64,000 nt of DNA from NCBI GenBank assembly GCA_963422465.1, contig OY730169.1, positions 4,154,001-4,218,000 on the forward strand, in the 5' to 3' direction. Position numbers and translations under genes: made by a program. The stretch comes from Lichina pygmaea (taxonomy: Eukaryota; Ascomycota; Lichinomycetes; Lichinales; Lichinaceae). Below are positions 22,480-33,526 of the stretch, piece by piece (position 1 is the stretch's first letter; each line of letters starts with the position of its first letter). The notes under the pieces are model-generated. The model made no database searches. It saw only the letters and a program-made list of their open reading frames with translations, and was not told the origin of the DNA.

Positions 22480-23853
22480 ATGGTGGATCATCGTGGGCCC
22501 CAATATCAGTTCCCGCATCGCAAACCGGTGCCGTTTCATGTCAGCGAGAAGGCCAGGCTGCACCCTCTCACCCAGATCGTTCCCGAACCTCAGCCGCAAG
22601 GACGCAGCTCACCTCCACCACCCCCACCCTACACCGAAACCACCTCGAGTGCCATCCACAGTCGCACGAGAACCGTATCGTCGTCCGTCTTCCCGAACAC
22701 GACGACAGCGCCGAAGATCCAGTCGAATCCGCCGCCGCCGCCAAAGCAACAGCCGCTGCACTCTACTGCGTCGTTTCAGGTCACGATGAACCACTACCGC
22801 CAACCCGCGCGAAGAACGCTGTCCAACGCGACGGCGTCGACCTCGACGACCGGCGGCGGCGGCGGTGGCGGCGGTCTGCTCCCCGTCCGAACGTCGTCCA
22901 CGTCCGACTCGATCGGGCGGTCCGGCTCGTCGCGGTCGGCGGCGTCGCCGACGAGCTACGTCGCTCTGATGCGCAAACAGAAGGCGACGGTCTGGTGCGA
23001 CCGGTCACAGTACGAGGACCCGCGCGCCGTCGCGATACAGAAGGCCGCCCGCATCCGCGCCGAGAGGGAGATTGTCGGATCGGCCGGCCGGACCTTCACG
23101 GCCGGCTCGGGCAGCTTCACGGGCGCCGCCAGGGCCAAGATCAGGCACCACGCCAAGGGCCAGGCCGCCGCGGTGGGCTACGGACCGGTCGAGCTGGTCG
23201 GCGGCGTCGGCGCCGTGCCGATGAGGCTGAGCGCCAGCGAGGTGGGCGAGGGGAACAGCGACGACGACGGAGACGACAGCCTCCGCCACGCCAGCACCGC
23301 GAGCAAGACCAGTCGGAGCTCGGTCGGGTCGTCTCGCGCGAGTCGGATCTCCGACATGCGAGCTCCTCCGCCCGCGAATCCGTACGCGGCGGCGAGGCGT
23401 TTCAGCGGCGAGATGGCGCCCTCGAACGGCGGCGGCGCCGGACGCCCCATGGGAGCTCACGACCCGGATCCGACCCCGATGCCACACCACTACCACGCAC
23501 ACCATCCGCAGCAGCAGCAGCAGCAGCAGCGGAGCACATCCGCCCTGCCCGCCCGAGACGCGCCGCCGGAGGACTACTTTACGTGCTGGGGCGGCACGGG
23601 CGACTCGGGGCACTCGGGCGACAGCCACACGACGATGACGTCGTCGTCGTCCGGGACGGTCGAGCGAGAACGAGGCTTCGGCGGGCTCGGCCAGATGAGC
23701 GAGCGCGGCGCCGACTCGCCTTCCACGATGCGGGACCACCCCCCGCACAGGCCGAGAGAGAGCGTCGACGAGCTGCGCCGCAGAGGCAGCGTCGACGACA
23801 GGAGCATGACGATGACGGGCCGACTTTTCGTCGCGAACCCGGATCCGGATTGA
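22480..23853 (+). CDS. Conserved fungal low-complexity protein, unknown function
   Basis: One open frame from ATG 22480 gives 457 residues. The first ~100 residues are Pro-rich. An alternative start is ATG 22786, directly after a possible 3' splice site (TTTCAG); it gives 355 residues starting MNHYRQPARRTL. Most of the protein is disordered: runs of Gly, Ser and Gln (QQQQQQQ) and acidic patches. The one block that looks constrained is SPTSYVALMRKQKATVWCDRS, followed by QKAARIRAE, KIRHHAKGQ and VPMRLSASEV. I believe this block occurs in uncharacterised proteins of many Pezizomycotina, which is from memory. There is no enzyme motif, signal peptide or membrane segment. The GC-rich codon use makes all frames look open, but the uninterrupted length and the conserved block support the plus frame. 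Confidence 0.7.
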   Translation: MVDHRGPQYQFPHRKPVPFHVSEKARLHPLTQIVPEPQPQGRSSPPPPPPYTETTSSAIHSRTRTVSSSVFPNTTTAPKIQSNPPPPPKQQPLHSTASFQVTMNHYRQPARRTLSNATASTSTTGGGGGGGGLLPVRTSSTSDSIGRSGSSRSAASPTSYVALMRKQKATVWCDRSQYEDPRAVAIQKAARIRAEREIVGSAGRTFTAGSGSFTGAARAKIRHHAKGQAAAVGYGPVELVGGVGAVPMRLSASEVGEGNSDDDGDDSLRHASTASKTSRSSVGSSRASRISDMRAPPPANPYAAARRFSGEMAPSNGGGAGRPMGAHDPDPTPMPHHYHAHHPQQQQQQQRSTSALPARDAPPEDYFTCWGGTGDSGHSGDSHTTMTSSSSGTVERERGFGGLGQMSERGADSPSTMRDHPPHRPRESVDELRRRGSVDDRSMTMTGRLFVANPDPD

Positions 23854-24989
23854 GAGGGCGTCCGGACGATATCGAACGGTCGGACGCTAGACTTGGATGC
23901 TAGACTCCTGGGGAGGAGCTCTACATGCGACGAGGATGCAGCCGGGCGTTGGTCGGAGAAGGCGATGCGTCAGCCTCGTCCGGCTTCGACTCTCGTCCCG
24001 CCTGAGACCGGTCCGGCGTCGAGTTTCCGTCCAGGCGTCGCCGCTCATCAAAAATATCGGATTACTGTAGGAAGTTTTAGATATAGAACCCCGCGCAGGA
24101 AAATATACCAATCCCCCCCCCCCCCCCCCCCTCCCCAGCCCAAAAATCTCGTTCCGATCGCACACGCCACGCATGTCAACAGGATTCCAACACGAACGAG
24201 CGATCAAAAAAGCGTCGTCCTTTTCCAAACTCTGGAATATCAACGCCCGGTCCATGTTGCATCGATTGGATCGACGGGATCGATTGATACGTACTGTACT
24301 TCCGTACGCACGTACCGTGCAGAGTACGTACGGAAGTTATCGGCGCCGTCTTCGCACCTTGGAAGCTACAGTACGTATGTACAAGGAGACCGCTCGGCTC
24401 TTGCTCTAGCTCGTAGCGAAGTCATCGCAGAGGACGTACAGTGTTGTACGTAGGGAAGATACGTAGGGAATATACTGTGCCACTGTGTGCGTACAGTACG
24501 GGAGGTACGTATTGGATTGGGGGTGTGGAGACGCTTTATGGGAGCAGTGGGGAGTAGTTATAGAAAGGGGGGGGGGGTTACGTTATGTTCTGTGTAGTTC
24601 AAGCATACAGGTACAACGATCAGATGCACACATAGACAGGCTTACACTTTGTGATAACCTCTTCAGATAGATGCTTTTCAATGTCTACTTGCAGATGTCT
24701 ACTGGGAGAGAGAGAAAGAGAGAGAAAGTCCTGCGGACGGACTCGTGCAAAGGTTGAATGGAGTAGGAGCTGTGTCAAGGATAAGGATGAGGATAGGAAC
24801 AACAGACACGGTAACAGAGAGTGATTCATAGCCACGTCCATCCACTCTCTATCCAAGCCGCACCCGCTGCACCCCCCTCCTCCCCTCCTCCTCTCCATGT
24901 CCACGACTCACTCTCTTCCCACATCTCATACCCACGGCCCAAAAAAGACATTTCTTCCCCCCCCCCCCCCCCCCCCACTCTACTGCCCC
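23854..24989. other. Intergenic, homopolymer-rich
   Basis: 1.1 kb between two gene 3' ends. It holds C runs of about 19-20 (24114-24132 and 24958-24977), a G run near 24570, and a GTAC-rich stretch (24290-24345) with an 11-bp inverted repeat ACTTCCGTACG / CGTACGGAAGT. No gene is seen. Confidence 0.6.
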
Positions 24990-27944
24990 CTAGAGATTGT
25001 TCTCCGTCCTGAACTTATCCCAGGCCTCGTTCAAGATGGCAAAGACGGCGGCGCTGATCATGCGCTGTTCTGTCGTGGCTGAGATGGGGATCTGAGGCGT
25101 TGTTTAGTCAAGATATCATAGAAGAGAGGAGAGAGGAGAGAGGAGAGAGGAGAGAGGAGAGAAAGGAGAGAGAGAAGAGAGAGAAATGATTTCGCAAAGG
25201 ATGATGACAAGTAGCCAAGGCGAAAGGAGAGCAGGCAACCGAGATATACCCACCTTATCAGGATGCACCTTCGCAATGCCCTTCATGTACACAATCTTGA
25301 CCTTGGTGGCAATGACCAGCTCGTGCATGCCGACCTTCTTCCAGCCCGCCTCGGGCCAGAGCACCGTGTCGAGGCTGCACAGCAAGGCGCGGATGTTGTC
25401 CTGCTTGCCGGCCTTCCACGCCGCGAGCTTCCCGTCGACGACGTCCGCCAGCGCAAACTTCTCGTCGTCGACCTGCTCGGCCGCAATGTGCGCCTGCCGC
25501 AGCTTGTGCACGGCCTCGGACGATCGCGCGCGCGACGTCGCGGCTGTCGCTGGCGTGAGGCCTGGAGTGGCCGCGGCGCGAGGCTTGGACGGTTGAGACC
25601 CCCTTTGCCGGGTCGGTGCTGGACGCTGCGAGACGGGAGTCTGCGATGACGTCCCGGTCCCGTCCGCGGCCTTTTCGCATCGATCGCGCCCTTGGATGCT
25701 CGTGGCGCCTCCGACGCCGGCCTCGACGGCTTCCCGCCACGTTCGGGCAGCGTCGTCCCACTTCTCCATCTGCTCCAGCGCCTCGGCTCTTCGAGCGAGG
25801 GCCTTGCCGTAGAACTCCCGCATGTCCTTCTCGCCGTCGCCACCGCTCAGGTTGATCGTCTCTCCCTCTCCCTTTGACGGCCCTATGGTGGCTAGTGCGG
25901 CGTCCGAATCGGCCAGCGCCGCCCTGGGATCACCGTTCTTGAGATTGACGAGGCCTCGGTTGCAGAGAACGACGATCGTGACGGGGTGGTCCGCCGGAAG
26001 TCCGGCGAGCGCTCGGCTGTACGATAGCTGAGCGGCCGAGTAGTCTCCCCTCTTGAAGCTCTCCGAGCCCTTGTGCCGATCGCTTGCCGAAGACGAGAGG
26101 ACGGCGGCTGAGACCGGCGGTACCGTCCGCTTTGGAAGCCTGGGCTTCGGCGGTGCCGGCGGGGCCGTTCGAGGCTGCTGGCTGGATGTCGACTGCGATT
26201 GACGAGCGCTCAAGGTCGCCTTCGGTAGAGCCTGCGAGGACTCGAGCGAGGGACCCTTCGGGGCTGGCGGTTTTTGGGCAGGCTTCCGTCGTCGAGCTGG
26301 GCTGACGTATGCCTGAGCGTTCTGCTCGTCGACGGCGGCCTTGTCCAGCCGCTGCCTGCTACCCGTAGCCAAACTGCCGCCGATGGTCCTCGCCGATCGC
26401 TGTTGGAGCCGTACGGGCTCCCTCTCGGAGATGTCTGAGAATGGCGACGTGCGCTCCCTCGGCGAGTCCACGGTAGTCGCGAGCACGGACGATGCCCTCT
26501 GCGGCCGCTCCGAAGACGCTGGTTTGGGCCGTACCCTATCGCCTTCCAGCATCAAGGCCTCCTCTGTGACGGAGACTTGCTCTTGTCTAGCCCTAGCCGT
26601 GGCCTCCTGCGACGTACTTGAGGGCTCTGAGACCTGCCGTTCGGCGACGACCACGTCAGGAACATCTTCACGACCTGGCTGAGCGGCTGAACTGCCGCGC
26701 GAATCGGCCATCCACTTGGGCTGGGAAGGATCGCCCTCTTGCTGCAACTCAGTGACGGCCTTCTGAACTTTCTTCTTGCCTGTCTTCCAGATGGTGTTGG
26801 CCGATTTGAACAGGGTGTTGCCAATCTCCGAGGCCGCCTTGGCGATATCTGCATCGGTCCGGGCAGCTGCTCTGTCGTCGGGCGAGCGTCGGCCCATCGA
26901 AGGTCCTTTCCCCGTCATCCACGCAGGCTTGATACCCTCGACCGCACCATCGCCTCCCTCAACATCTGCCACGCGGCTTGCGCCAGACCTTTGGCTCGAT
27001 TTCTGTTTCGCCTCACGATGGGCCGCATCAAGAAGCCACCCCACCGCTGCTTGGACGTCCAGACCCGTCGGAGTCTGGGCCAGAGCCTCCATGGCCCTCT
27101 CCGCCGGGAATCCCATGTCGACAAGTTCCGCGACAGCCTGGTTTTCTTGCTCGGCGCCATCGAAGTCTGCTTGAGCCTCCCCGTTGATCGAAGCGGACGA
27201 TGAAGGCTTCGCGGGACCTGGCGCAGGTGCATAGCGATCCGGGAATCCCAGAAGATTGTCCTCCGCAGATCTGACACCTCGGCCCCCGTCTTCTTTTGAG
27301 TCGTCGACGGCCGCAAAGCCCAGACCGAACGGATCCTCTGCATCATCGGTAAGCACGGCAGGCGCCTTCCCTTTCGCATCTGTAGTCACCGGCTCCGAAG
27401 GCGGCTCGAAGCGGGTTGATCTGTCGACCGGCGCCGCCGCAGAGAACGCAGCAAGCAGGTCATCTTCGCCGTTGGTGCCCGACTGTACCGTAGAAGCCCC
27501 AGCATTTGGATGGCCTCCGTTGCTGCTGGGCGTCGACGCATTGCTTTTGCCCAAGTTGTCCCAGAATCGGCTGTCGGACACGTTGAACTGAGCAGCTGCC
27601 TTCGCCCTCTCCTCCGCCTTTGCTCGCTCCTTCTCCTCAGCCAGACGCCTTTGCCGCTCGAGGAGCGATGGACTGTTGGATGACTTGTTGCTGCCAAAGG
27701 CGACGAGGCTGGAAAAGCTATCGTTTGCAGGAGTCGACGATCGAGAGGTCGCTTGCGGAGTCGTGGAGCGGCCATTGAGCGCCCCAGGGTTGCCGCCAAG
27801 CTGAGGCGTGGATCGGCCCGAGATGGATGGAGACTGTGTGGTGGGTCGCAACGGCGGATAGTACGACGGCTGGGGACCCCCTGCTGCCTTCTGTTTGCTG
27901 TCTCCCGAGCCAGGAACCCAATTCAGACCGGCGAGATCGTCCAT
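24990..27944 (-). CDS. SWA2: Auxilin-like clathrin-uncoating factor with UBA, TPR and J domains
   Basis: Exon 1 is 25254-27944 and exon 2 is 24990-25091, giving 930 residues. It starts MDDLAGLNWVPG. The order is a disordered Ser/Pro-rich N-terminus with DSRFWDNLG-type clathrin/AP-binding sequence near residue 120, a UBA domain (AVAELVDMGFPAERAMEAL, about 265-310), a long disordered middle, TPR repeats (about 620-745) and a C-terminal J domain (about 835-930) with the HPD motif in KVHPDK. This is the layout of yeast Swa2/auxilin, which recruits Hsp70 to strip clathrin from vesicles. The 162-bp intron follows HPDK exactly and contains a GA-rich microsatellite. The last exon encodes IPISATTEQRMISAAVFAIL and ends ENNL, as expected for the J-domain end. 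The gene stands alone and is convergent with the gene at 22480. Confidence 0.92.
25115..25195. repeat. GA-rich microsatellite in the SWA2 intron
   Basis: Repeated GAGAGGA units on the plus strand (pyrimidine-rich in the sense of the gene), filling about half of the intron at 25092-25253. Confidence 0.85.
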
Positions 27945-29223
27945 TGCCCCAGGTCCTGTCTAACGTCGCTAATTATACCGTCAGCATCGGATACGCAGCA
28001 TCGAAGCACAGAAGCACGGAAGCACGGACGTCGTTCACGGTATTCGATGCACGAACCTCTCTGTAGCCCAACCACTTCCTTATGTGATCCTCTTCGTGTT
28101 TCTGTCACAGCAGCAAGCACGTCAACTCGGTCTTAAATTCATTGCTGGGAACAAAGCACCATGCGCGAAAGACCTTGCAGCAGGTGTCTGTCTTGGTTCT
28201 GCGACCATCCGGAATCTCAGATGGCTTCATGCAAGGTGGTCCCTGGGCAGCGATGTGACACCATCGCCAGAAGACACCAAGGCATTGTTTGAGCAGTCTA
28301 AGAGTGTCCGTTGTTATCGATGAGCCAGGCTGGCATTCTAGATACCTTTACAGAGATGATTCTAACATACTACGTACCTAACTAGGACGATCATCTGGAT
28401 CTAATACACCTACTACAACTACATCCTTGCTGCTGGAGAGGTAAGATTGATATGCTCGCAAGAGAGCAACAGTCATCCTTGTAGAACATCTACCGGAGCC
28501 TCTCCCCTGCTGCATCCATCAAATGAAATCCAGGTCACGGGCATCAGTGCCTTGCAGGCAGCATGCAAGTTGCATGTTCACGGCCATCTCCATCTCCCAC
28601 CAGAACCAGAAGTACGTACAATCTCGGATCCTAGTCGGGCCGAAATCTGCTGTAAACTGACGGGAATATAATGGGATTCAACGGGTTAGCCAACGTCAAC
28701 CCCTCCACATTCAACCCTACTTGAACCTCACCACCGCTCTCGACCCCGTACACAGTCTACAGATCCTCATACAGTACACGGATAAGACGCCAAAACCAAC
28801 GGCGACCATACGGCATCTCAACGTCTTCATCAACGCCATCGTCAACGCCATATCTTCCCGGCTGTCCCCGCCCTGATTGGTAGGATTAAAGTTGAGCTAG
28901 GACCGCTATGCGATCTCACTACGCTCTCGACCGGTCGAGATAGGATAAGGAAAGGTCAGAACAGGCTACTGTATCATCCCGTCCATCCGTCCGGCCCGTC
29001 GTCCAGGGTCCCGTCCGGGGGGGGGGGCCGAGATCACAGCAGAGCGGCAAAGAATCAGGGCAGTCGTCCGGCGGAGCCGCAATTCCCCTCTTCTCGTCCC
29101 GGGGAGCTCGTCTGCGTTCACCAGCTGTCGCCGATCCTTCCTATGACCCGGCACCTGCGGTGACCGCTGTTTCCGTCCGTGCAGCGAGCTATATATAATA
29201 CACGCATCCATCTCAGCGCGAGC
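27945..29223. promoter_or_regulatory. Divergent intergenic region SWA2 / URC4
   Basis: 1.28 kb between divergent starts. Apart from GCATGCAAGTTGCATG near 28,560 and a G run near 29,025, no repeat or coding region is supported. Confidence 0.4.
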
Positions 29224-30948
29224 ATGGGGTTTTTCTCGCGCAAGAGCTCGAAACCGTCCGCCCAGAGCGAGAGGCTCTCCATCAACACCAATGGCTCTCA
29301 AATGTCGGGAAGCTCGCTGGCAAAGTCGCCGGTGTTCTCGCGCAACGGAAACGGGTTGGCGACGCCCGTGTCCTCGACCAACATGTCCGAGGCCGAGCTG
29401 GTCGTGCCGAAGGCGGCCGATCCCACAATCGATCCGGCCGGCTATCTCAAGAGCCTGCACTCCGTGCGCGAGCGCAGTCGCTTGATCTTCCAGAAGGCAC
29501 TGAAGAACCAGCTCGTCCACTTTGACGTGGATCTCGACAAGTTCGCGGATACTGCCACCTACGTCGTGTCCATCATCAAAGTGGGTACCGACCATGCTGG
29601 GATGCCAAGGCTTCGCTGATGCTTCGACGCCAGAGGGACTTTGCGCCTGACTTTGCGTCCATACCGCTGCATGGGAAAGGACAACACTTTGATGTCGGCG
29701 GTCGGCCGCGGGTCGAGCAGCTCCTGGCGTCGTGGCCCTCGACGGTCGATGGGCCGGAGCGCACGCGCAGGCTGCTGGATCTCTTTACCGTTTCGGTGCT
29801 CCTCGACGCCAGCGCCGGAGCGAGATGGCAATACAAGAGCAAGCAATCCGGCAAGACGTACCGGCGCAGCGAGGGCCTGGCCGTGGCGACGCTCGAGATG
29901 TTCACGGCGGGGGCGTTCAGCAGCCTGAACGACCAGCCTTGCCGGGTCGACGCAAGCAGCCTGAAACGGATGACCGTCGACAAACTGGCCAAAGGGCTGC
30001 AGACCTCGGAGACTAACTCGATCCAAGGACTCGAAGGACGCGCGGCTCTGCTGACCCGGCTCGGACGCGCTCTCGAGAACCAGCAGTTCTTCGGCACCTC
30101 CTCGAGACCTGGGAACATGCTCGGTAGACCTCCTTCGACTACTAAAGTCCGAAACTGGCAGCTGACCGAAGCTAGACTATCTCCTCAATCACCCGGCTAC
30201 GCAGATGAACTCTGTGCCAGTCGTTCCAGTCACGACCTTGTGGACCCTTCTGATGGACGGCCTAGCGCCGATCTGGACTACTTGCAAGACGCAGGTTTCT
30301 GGAGCCACCTTCGGCGACGTCTGGCCATGCTCCACCATGCCCTCCTCGCCTCCAGCCCAGCAGTGGGAGTCGATCATGCCGCTCCACAAGCAGACGCAGT
30401 GGCTCACGTTCTCGTTGATGGCGCCCATGGCACGAGTCCTGAGGATCCGGTTCGCGGGCGTCGGCCTGCTGACCGCTCTGCCGGACTCCCGCAACGGCGG
30501 CTTGCTGATCGACACGGGACTGCTGACGCTTAAACCGCACGACATGCGCCGCGGCATCGAAGCCTACAATGCCAACGCCAAGCACGAGGGCCAACCGAAC
30601 GTCGAGGTCGTTCCTCTGTTCAACATCGCCGACGACGTCGTGGTCGAGTGGAGGGCCGTCACGATCGGCTTCCTGGACGAGCTGCTCGTCGAGGTGAACA
30701 AGCGACTGGCGCTGACCGACGAATCTGCCTTGAACCTGGCTCAGCTGCTCGAGGCTGGCTCTTGGAAGGTACTGCAACATCGGACCCCATCTGCCGACTA
30801 TCATCGTTCTTCTCGTCAGCAAAGTCCTCCTTGAAGACCATATCTGACGACCATCATCAAACAGGGCGGAAGGGAACTAGCCGAAGTCTCGCGTCCGAAC
30901 ACGAAGGAAGCTCCGATCATGGTGCTGTCCGACGGTGCCCTTCTTTAA
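29224..30948 (+). CDS. URC4: DUF1688 family protein, URC4-type (uracil catabolism)
   Basis: Exons 29224-29580, 29634-30123, 30176-30768 and 30865-30948 join in frame to 507 residues. After a Ser-rich N-terminus (MGFFSRKSSKPS), the DUF1688 domain covers almost the whole rest. Visible blocks are YLKSLHSVRERS, FDVGGRPRVEQLLASW, DLFTVSVLLDA-GARWQY, RSEGLAVATLEMF, VTTLWTLLMDGLAPIW, LHKQTQWLTFSLMAPM, NGGLLIDTGLLTLKP, VEWRAVTIGFLDELL, and the end RPNTKEAPIMVLSDG. The family includes URC4 of the yeast URC uracil-degradation pathway; its reaction is not established. Splicing is clear: NML and DYLLNHP are joined over a 52-bp intron, and GSWK to GGRELAEVS over 96 bp. No other URC gene is adjacent. Confidence 0.88.
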
Positions 30949-33345
30949 AACCACCCACGTACCTTCTTTTTTCTAATTCGATAAAAATTACTTCCCGCCG
31001 AAACGGAAAAACCCCAAAATCACACAAACCCCTCACAGACTCAGAGACACACTTATATACCCTCACCCTTCGAAGCTAGCCCCCCCCCCCCCCCCCTGCG
31101 GTAGATATTTATATCGTCGCTTGTATGTTCGCTTGCTTGCTCGCCCGCTCCGTGCCTCTCTCGTTCTTTTCTGTACATGCTTCATTCTCGAGATACTTGT
31201 TAGCCTGGCCCACAGGCAAAATTCGTTTGTCGATAGCTATGAAATCAGTGAACATACCGTTCTTTACCCCTGCCTTTCGGTTTTTTGGATGACTCGGAAT
31301 GTGGAGACACCAAATGCCGCTTCGTCCAGCGTGACGGCAGGGTTGCAGAATTCGTCTCGGAGCTTCGGCGTGGTGGCCGGGAGTGCGATTTTATAGAGAC
31401 CGGACGAGCTGTAATGTGATGATCCAAGTGTGCCGCTGACCCGAAGTATCTCGCTGGCAGCAAGAGAGGAGGCGTGTCGGGTGAGTGGCGTCGGGTGAGG
31501 TTGAGGTCCAAGGGGAGGGACATCGTCAGAGCGGGCCGAGACACGACCCGTCCACGCCCACGTTGTGGTTAATCATGACAAGGGCTAGATCAAGGTGATC
31601 CATTTCGCCGCCCAGCTCCTTCTCGCTGCCTAAAGCACCGTCATTCCAAAGCCGGTTGTGTGCAAAAGCGAATCGTTGGCCCCGTCGACCAGGCCCAAGT
31701 ACAGTAGGGTACTGTGTCTCTGCTTGCGGCAACATCGTCCGATGTGGGACGGCTGCTGTGAATGGGGAGGGTATCAAGCTGCTCTTGCGGTTCTGGAGTA
31801 TTGGCCTCGTTGTTTAGCAGGATCGGACGGCCTGCCTTGGCTTGACGTTCCGGCAGCAGGAGCCGCTCGATTGGCGTGGCGGTTTGATATGATCGTGCCG
31901 TTGAGAAACAAAGCGCCGCGCATTGCTTCAAGATGACACCAACTCAGAATGTTCGCGCTGGGAGCCGCTGTCCCTAGACTTCACCCATAGCGGAAGACGT
32001 AGGCGCGCCTGTCGGCAATAGACGAGCGCGAAAGAGGCTCCTCTGGCGGAAGAGCGTGACCAAGCTGCCGTGAGGGTAGCAAGCCAGCCTGAGATCCTTG
32101 CGCGTAGAGCGGCTGTTTTGCGATGGGCCTCGACGCCACTCGCATGAGGAGGCCCCAGAGAACCGCCGAGGGCAGTGAGTGGCTAGAGCCACAGCCGACT
32201 ATTTCTCGAGACCCGTCCGACTTTCTCCCTTCCTCCCTCACTGGGGGACGTAATCCTCGATCCGAACTGCCCCTATTTTCCCACCTATACAGACTGGAGA
32301 CTGTAAAAAACAAAACTTCGAGGACAGCCCAGTTGCGGACAGTATTCGTCCCAAATATGACTGGAAAGACAGGACTGCGGATCGGGACAGGGAATCATCC
32401 TTGCACTCGTGCAAAGAGACGATCAAGAGAGCGTGCTATGATCGTTAAACAAGGAGAAAGAGCTGGAAGGGCCGGGAAAGAAAGTGATGAATGAAGAGCG
32501 GAAGACTTCCAGAGTATGGTAGGAAGACATATCACTCATTGCCCCGTGAACGACAGTAGAGATGGCACACGAGGGCACGAGGGAGGAAGAAACGGGAAAG
32601 GCTGGAAAACGACACTGCCGTGACTGCATGTCACAGTCCAGAAAAGACACGATGATTCTTCCGAAGAAGACGTCCTCAACAATGGACGTGCTGAAAACAA
32701 GACATGCAAGATTTTTTGCGATACCAAAGCTGACCAAGGAGAAAGCACTTGACATGAGAAATTCTCAAGATACCATAGAAAAGACGACGACTGAGCAAAG
32801 ATACATAATAGAGAAGCTGCATGGCTTGTATAGCCCAGTAGACATGACAAGAAGCTCCCTGGTGTCGTAACAGAGCTGGGAGCGATACTGTATGAGATAA
32901 CGGAAAAGGCAGAAAGAAGCAGGTAAGAGCATGGAGCAGAACACAAAAACATAGAAGACTAGCGTTCAACACAAAAGAGAAAAGGACTGGGCGAAGAGAA
33001 AAGGGAAAGTACGGCGAAGCTGCATGACTTGTACAGCTCTGTAGACATGACGAGAGACTGTGAGAGCGATAATACGAGATTGACGGATGAAGGCGAGAGA
33101 CGGAAAACAAAGGATTAGCATCCAACACAAAGAAGCGGATAAGACCAAAAGGAAAAGAGAAAAGCACGGCGAGATGGAAATGAGAGAAGTCGGTCTGCCT
33201 ATGAGAAGCAGTAACTTCACACGAAATGACAAGATACCGGTATGAAATGCGACAGAAGTAGGACGGGAACCAGACAATTGCAAGAGAAATACACAGGAGA
33301 GAAGGACAAGGAGAGAGGGAGGGAGAGGGAGACAGGCTGTCAAAA
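30949..33345. other. Intergenic region with a degenerate ~200-bp repeat
   Basis: 2.4 kb without a supported gene. It has a C run (31081-31096). A minus-strand open stretch at 31641-31931 encodes nothing I recognise. From about 32,500 the plus strand is purine-rich (GA, AAG) and contains the repeat at 32810-33175. Confidence 0.5.
32810..33175. repeat. Two degenerate tandem units, period about 203 bp
   Basis: GAAGCTGCATGGCTTGTA at ~32,815 is echoed by GAAGCTGCATGACTTGTA at ~33,018. Matching TAGACATGAC, GAGCGATA and CAACACAAA blocks follow at the same spacing. Purine-rich; origin unknown. Confidence 0.65.
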
Positions 33346-33526
33346 CAGGTTAAAGGTGTTTTATTTTATTTTATTTTATTCTTACTCTGATTTGGCTGGT
33401 GAGCCATGCAGAACTTCTAGATACATGCTTTTTTTTCCCAGAAAACCTTTGAAGGAATAAAAACTGAGACTTGGGTAAGACTAGGGAATTATCTGGAAGA
33501 ATATGCAGTGTCTGGAGAAAATAAAA

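Noticed and set aside
22143-22481. ORFs on both strands upstream of the gene at 22480
   Set aside because: All frames are open because of GC bias; there is no conserved block and no start context. It is treated as promoter or 5' UTR.
31641-31931. Minus-strand ORF after URC4
   Set aside because: No family match, no partner exons that extend it convincingly, and ordinary composition for open GC-rich DNA.
32536-33167. Two minus-strand ORFs rich in S, L, F and C
   Set aside because: They are translations of the purine-rich repeat and resemble membrane proteins only because of pyrimidine-rich codons.
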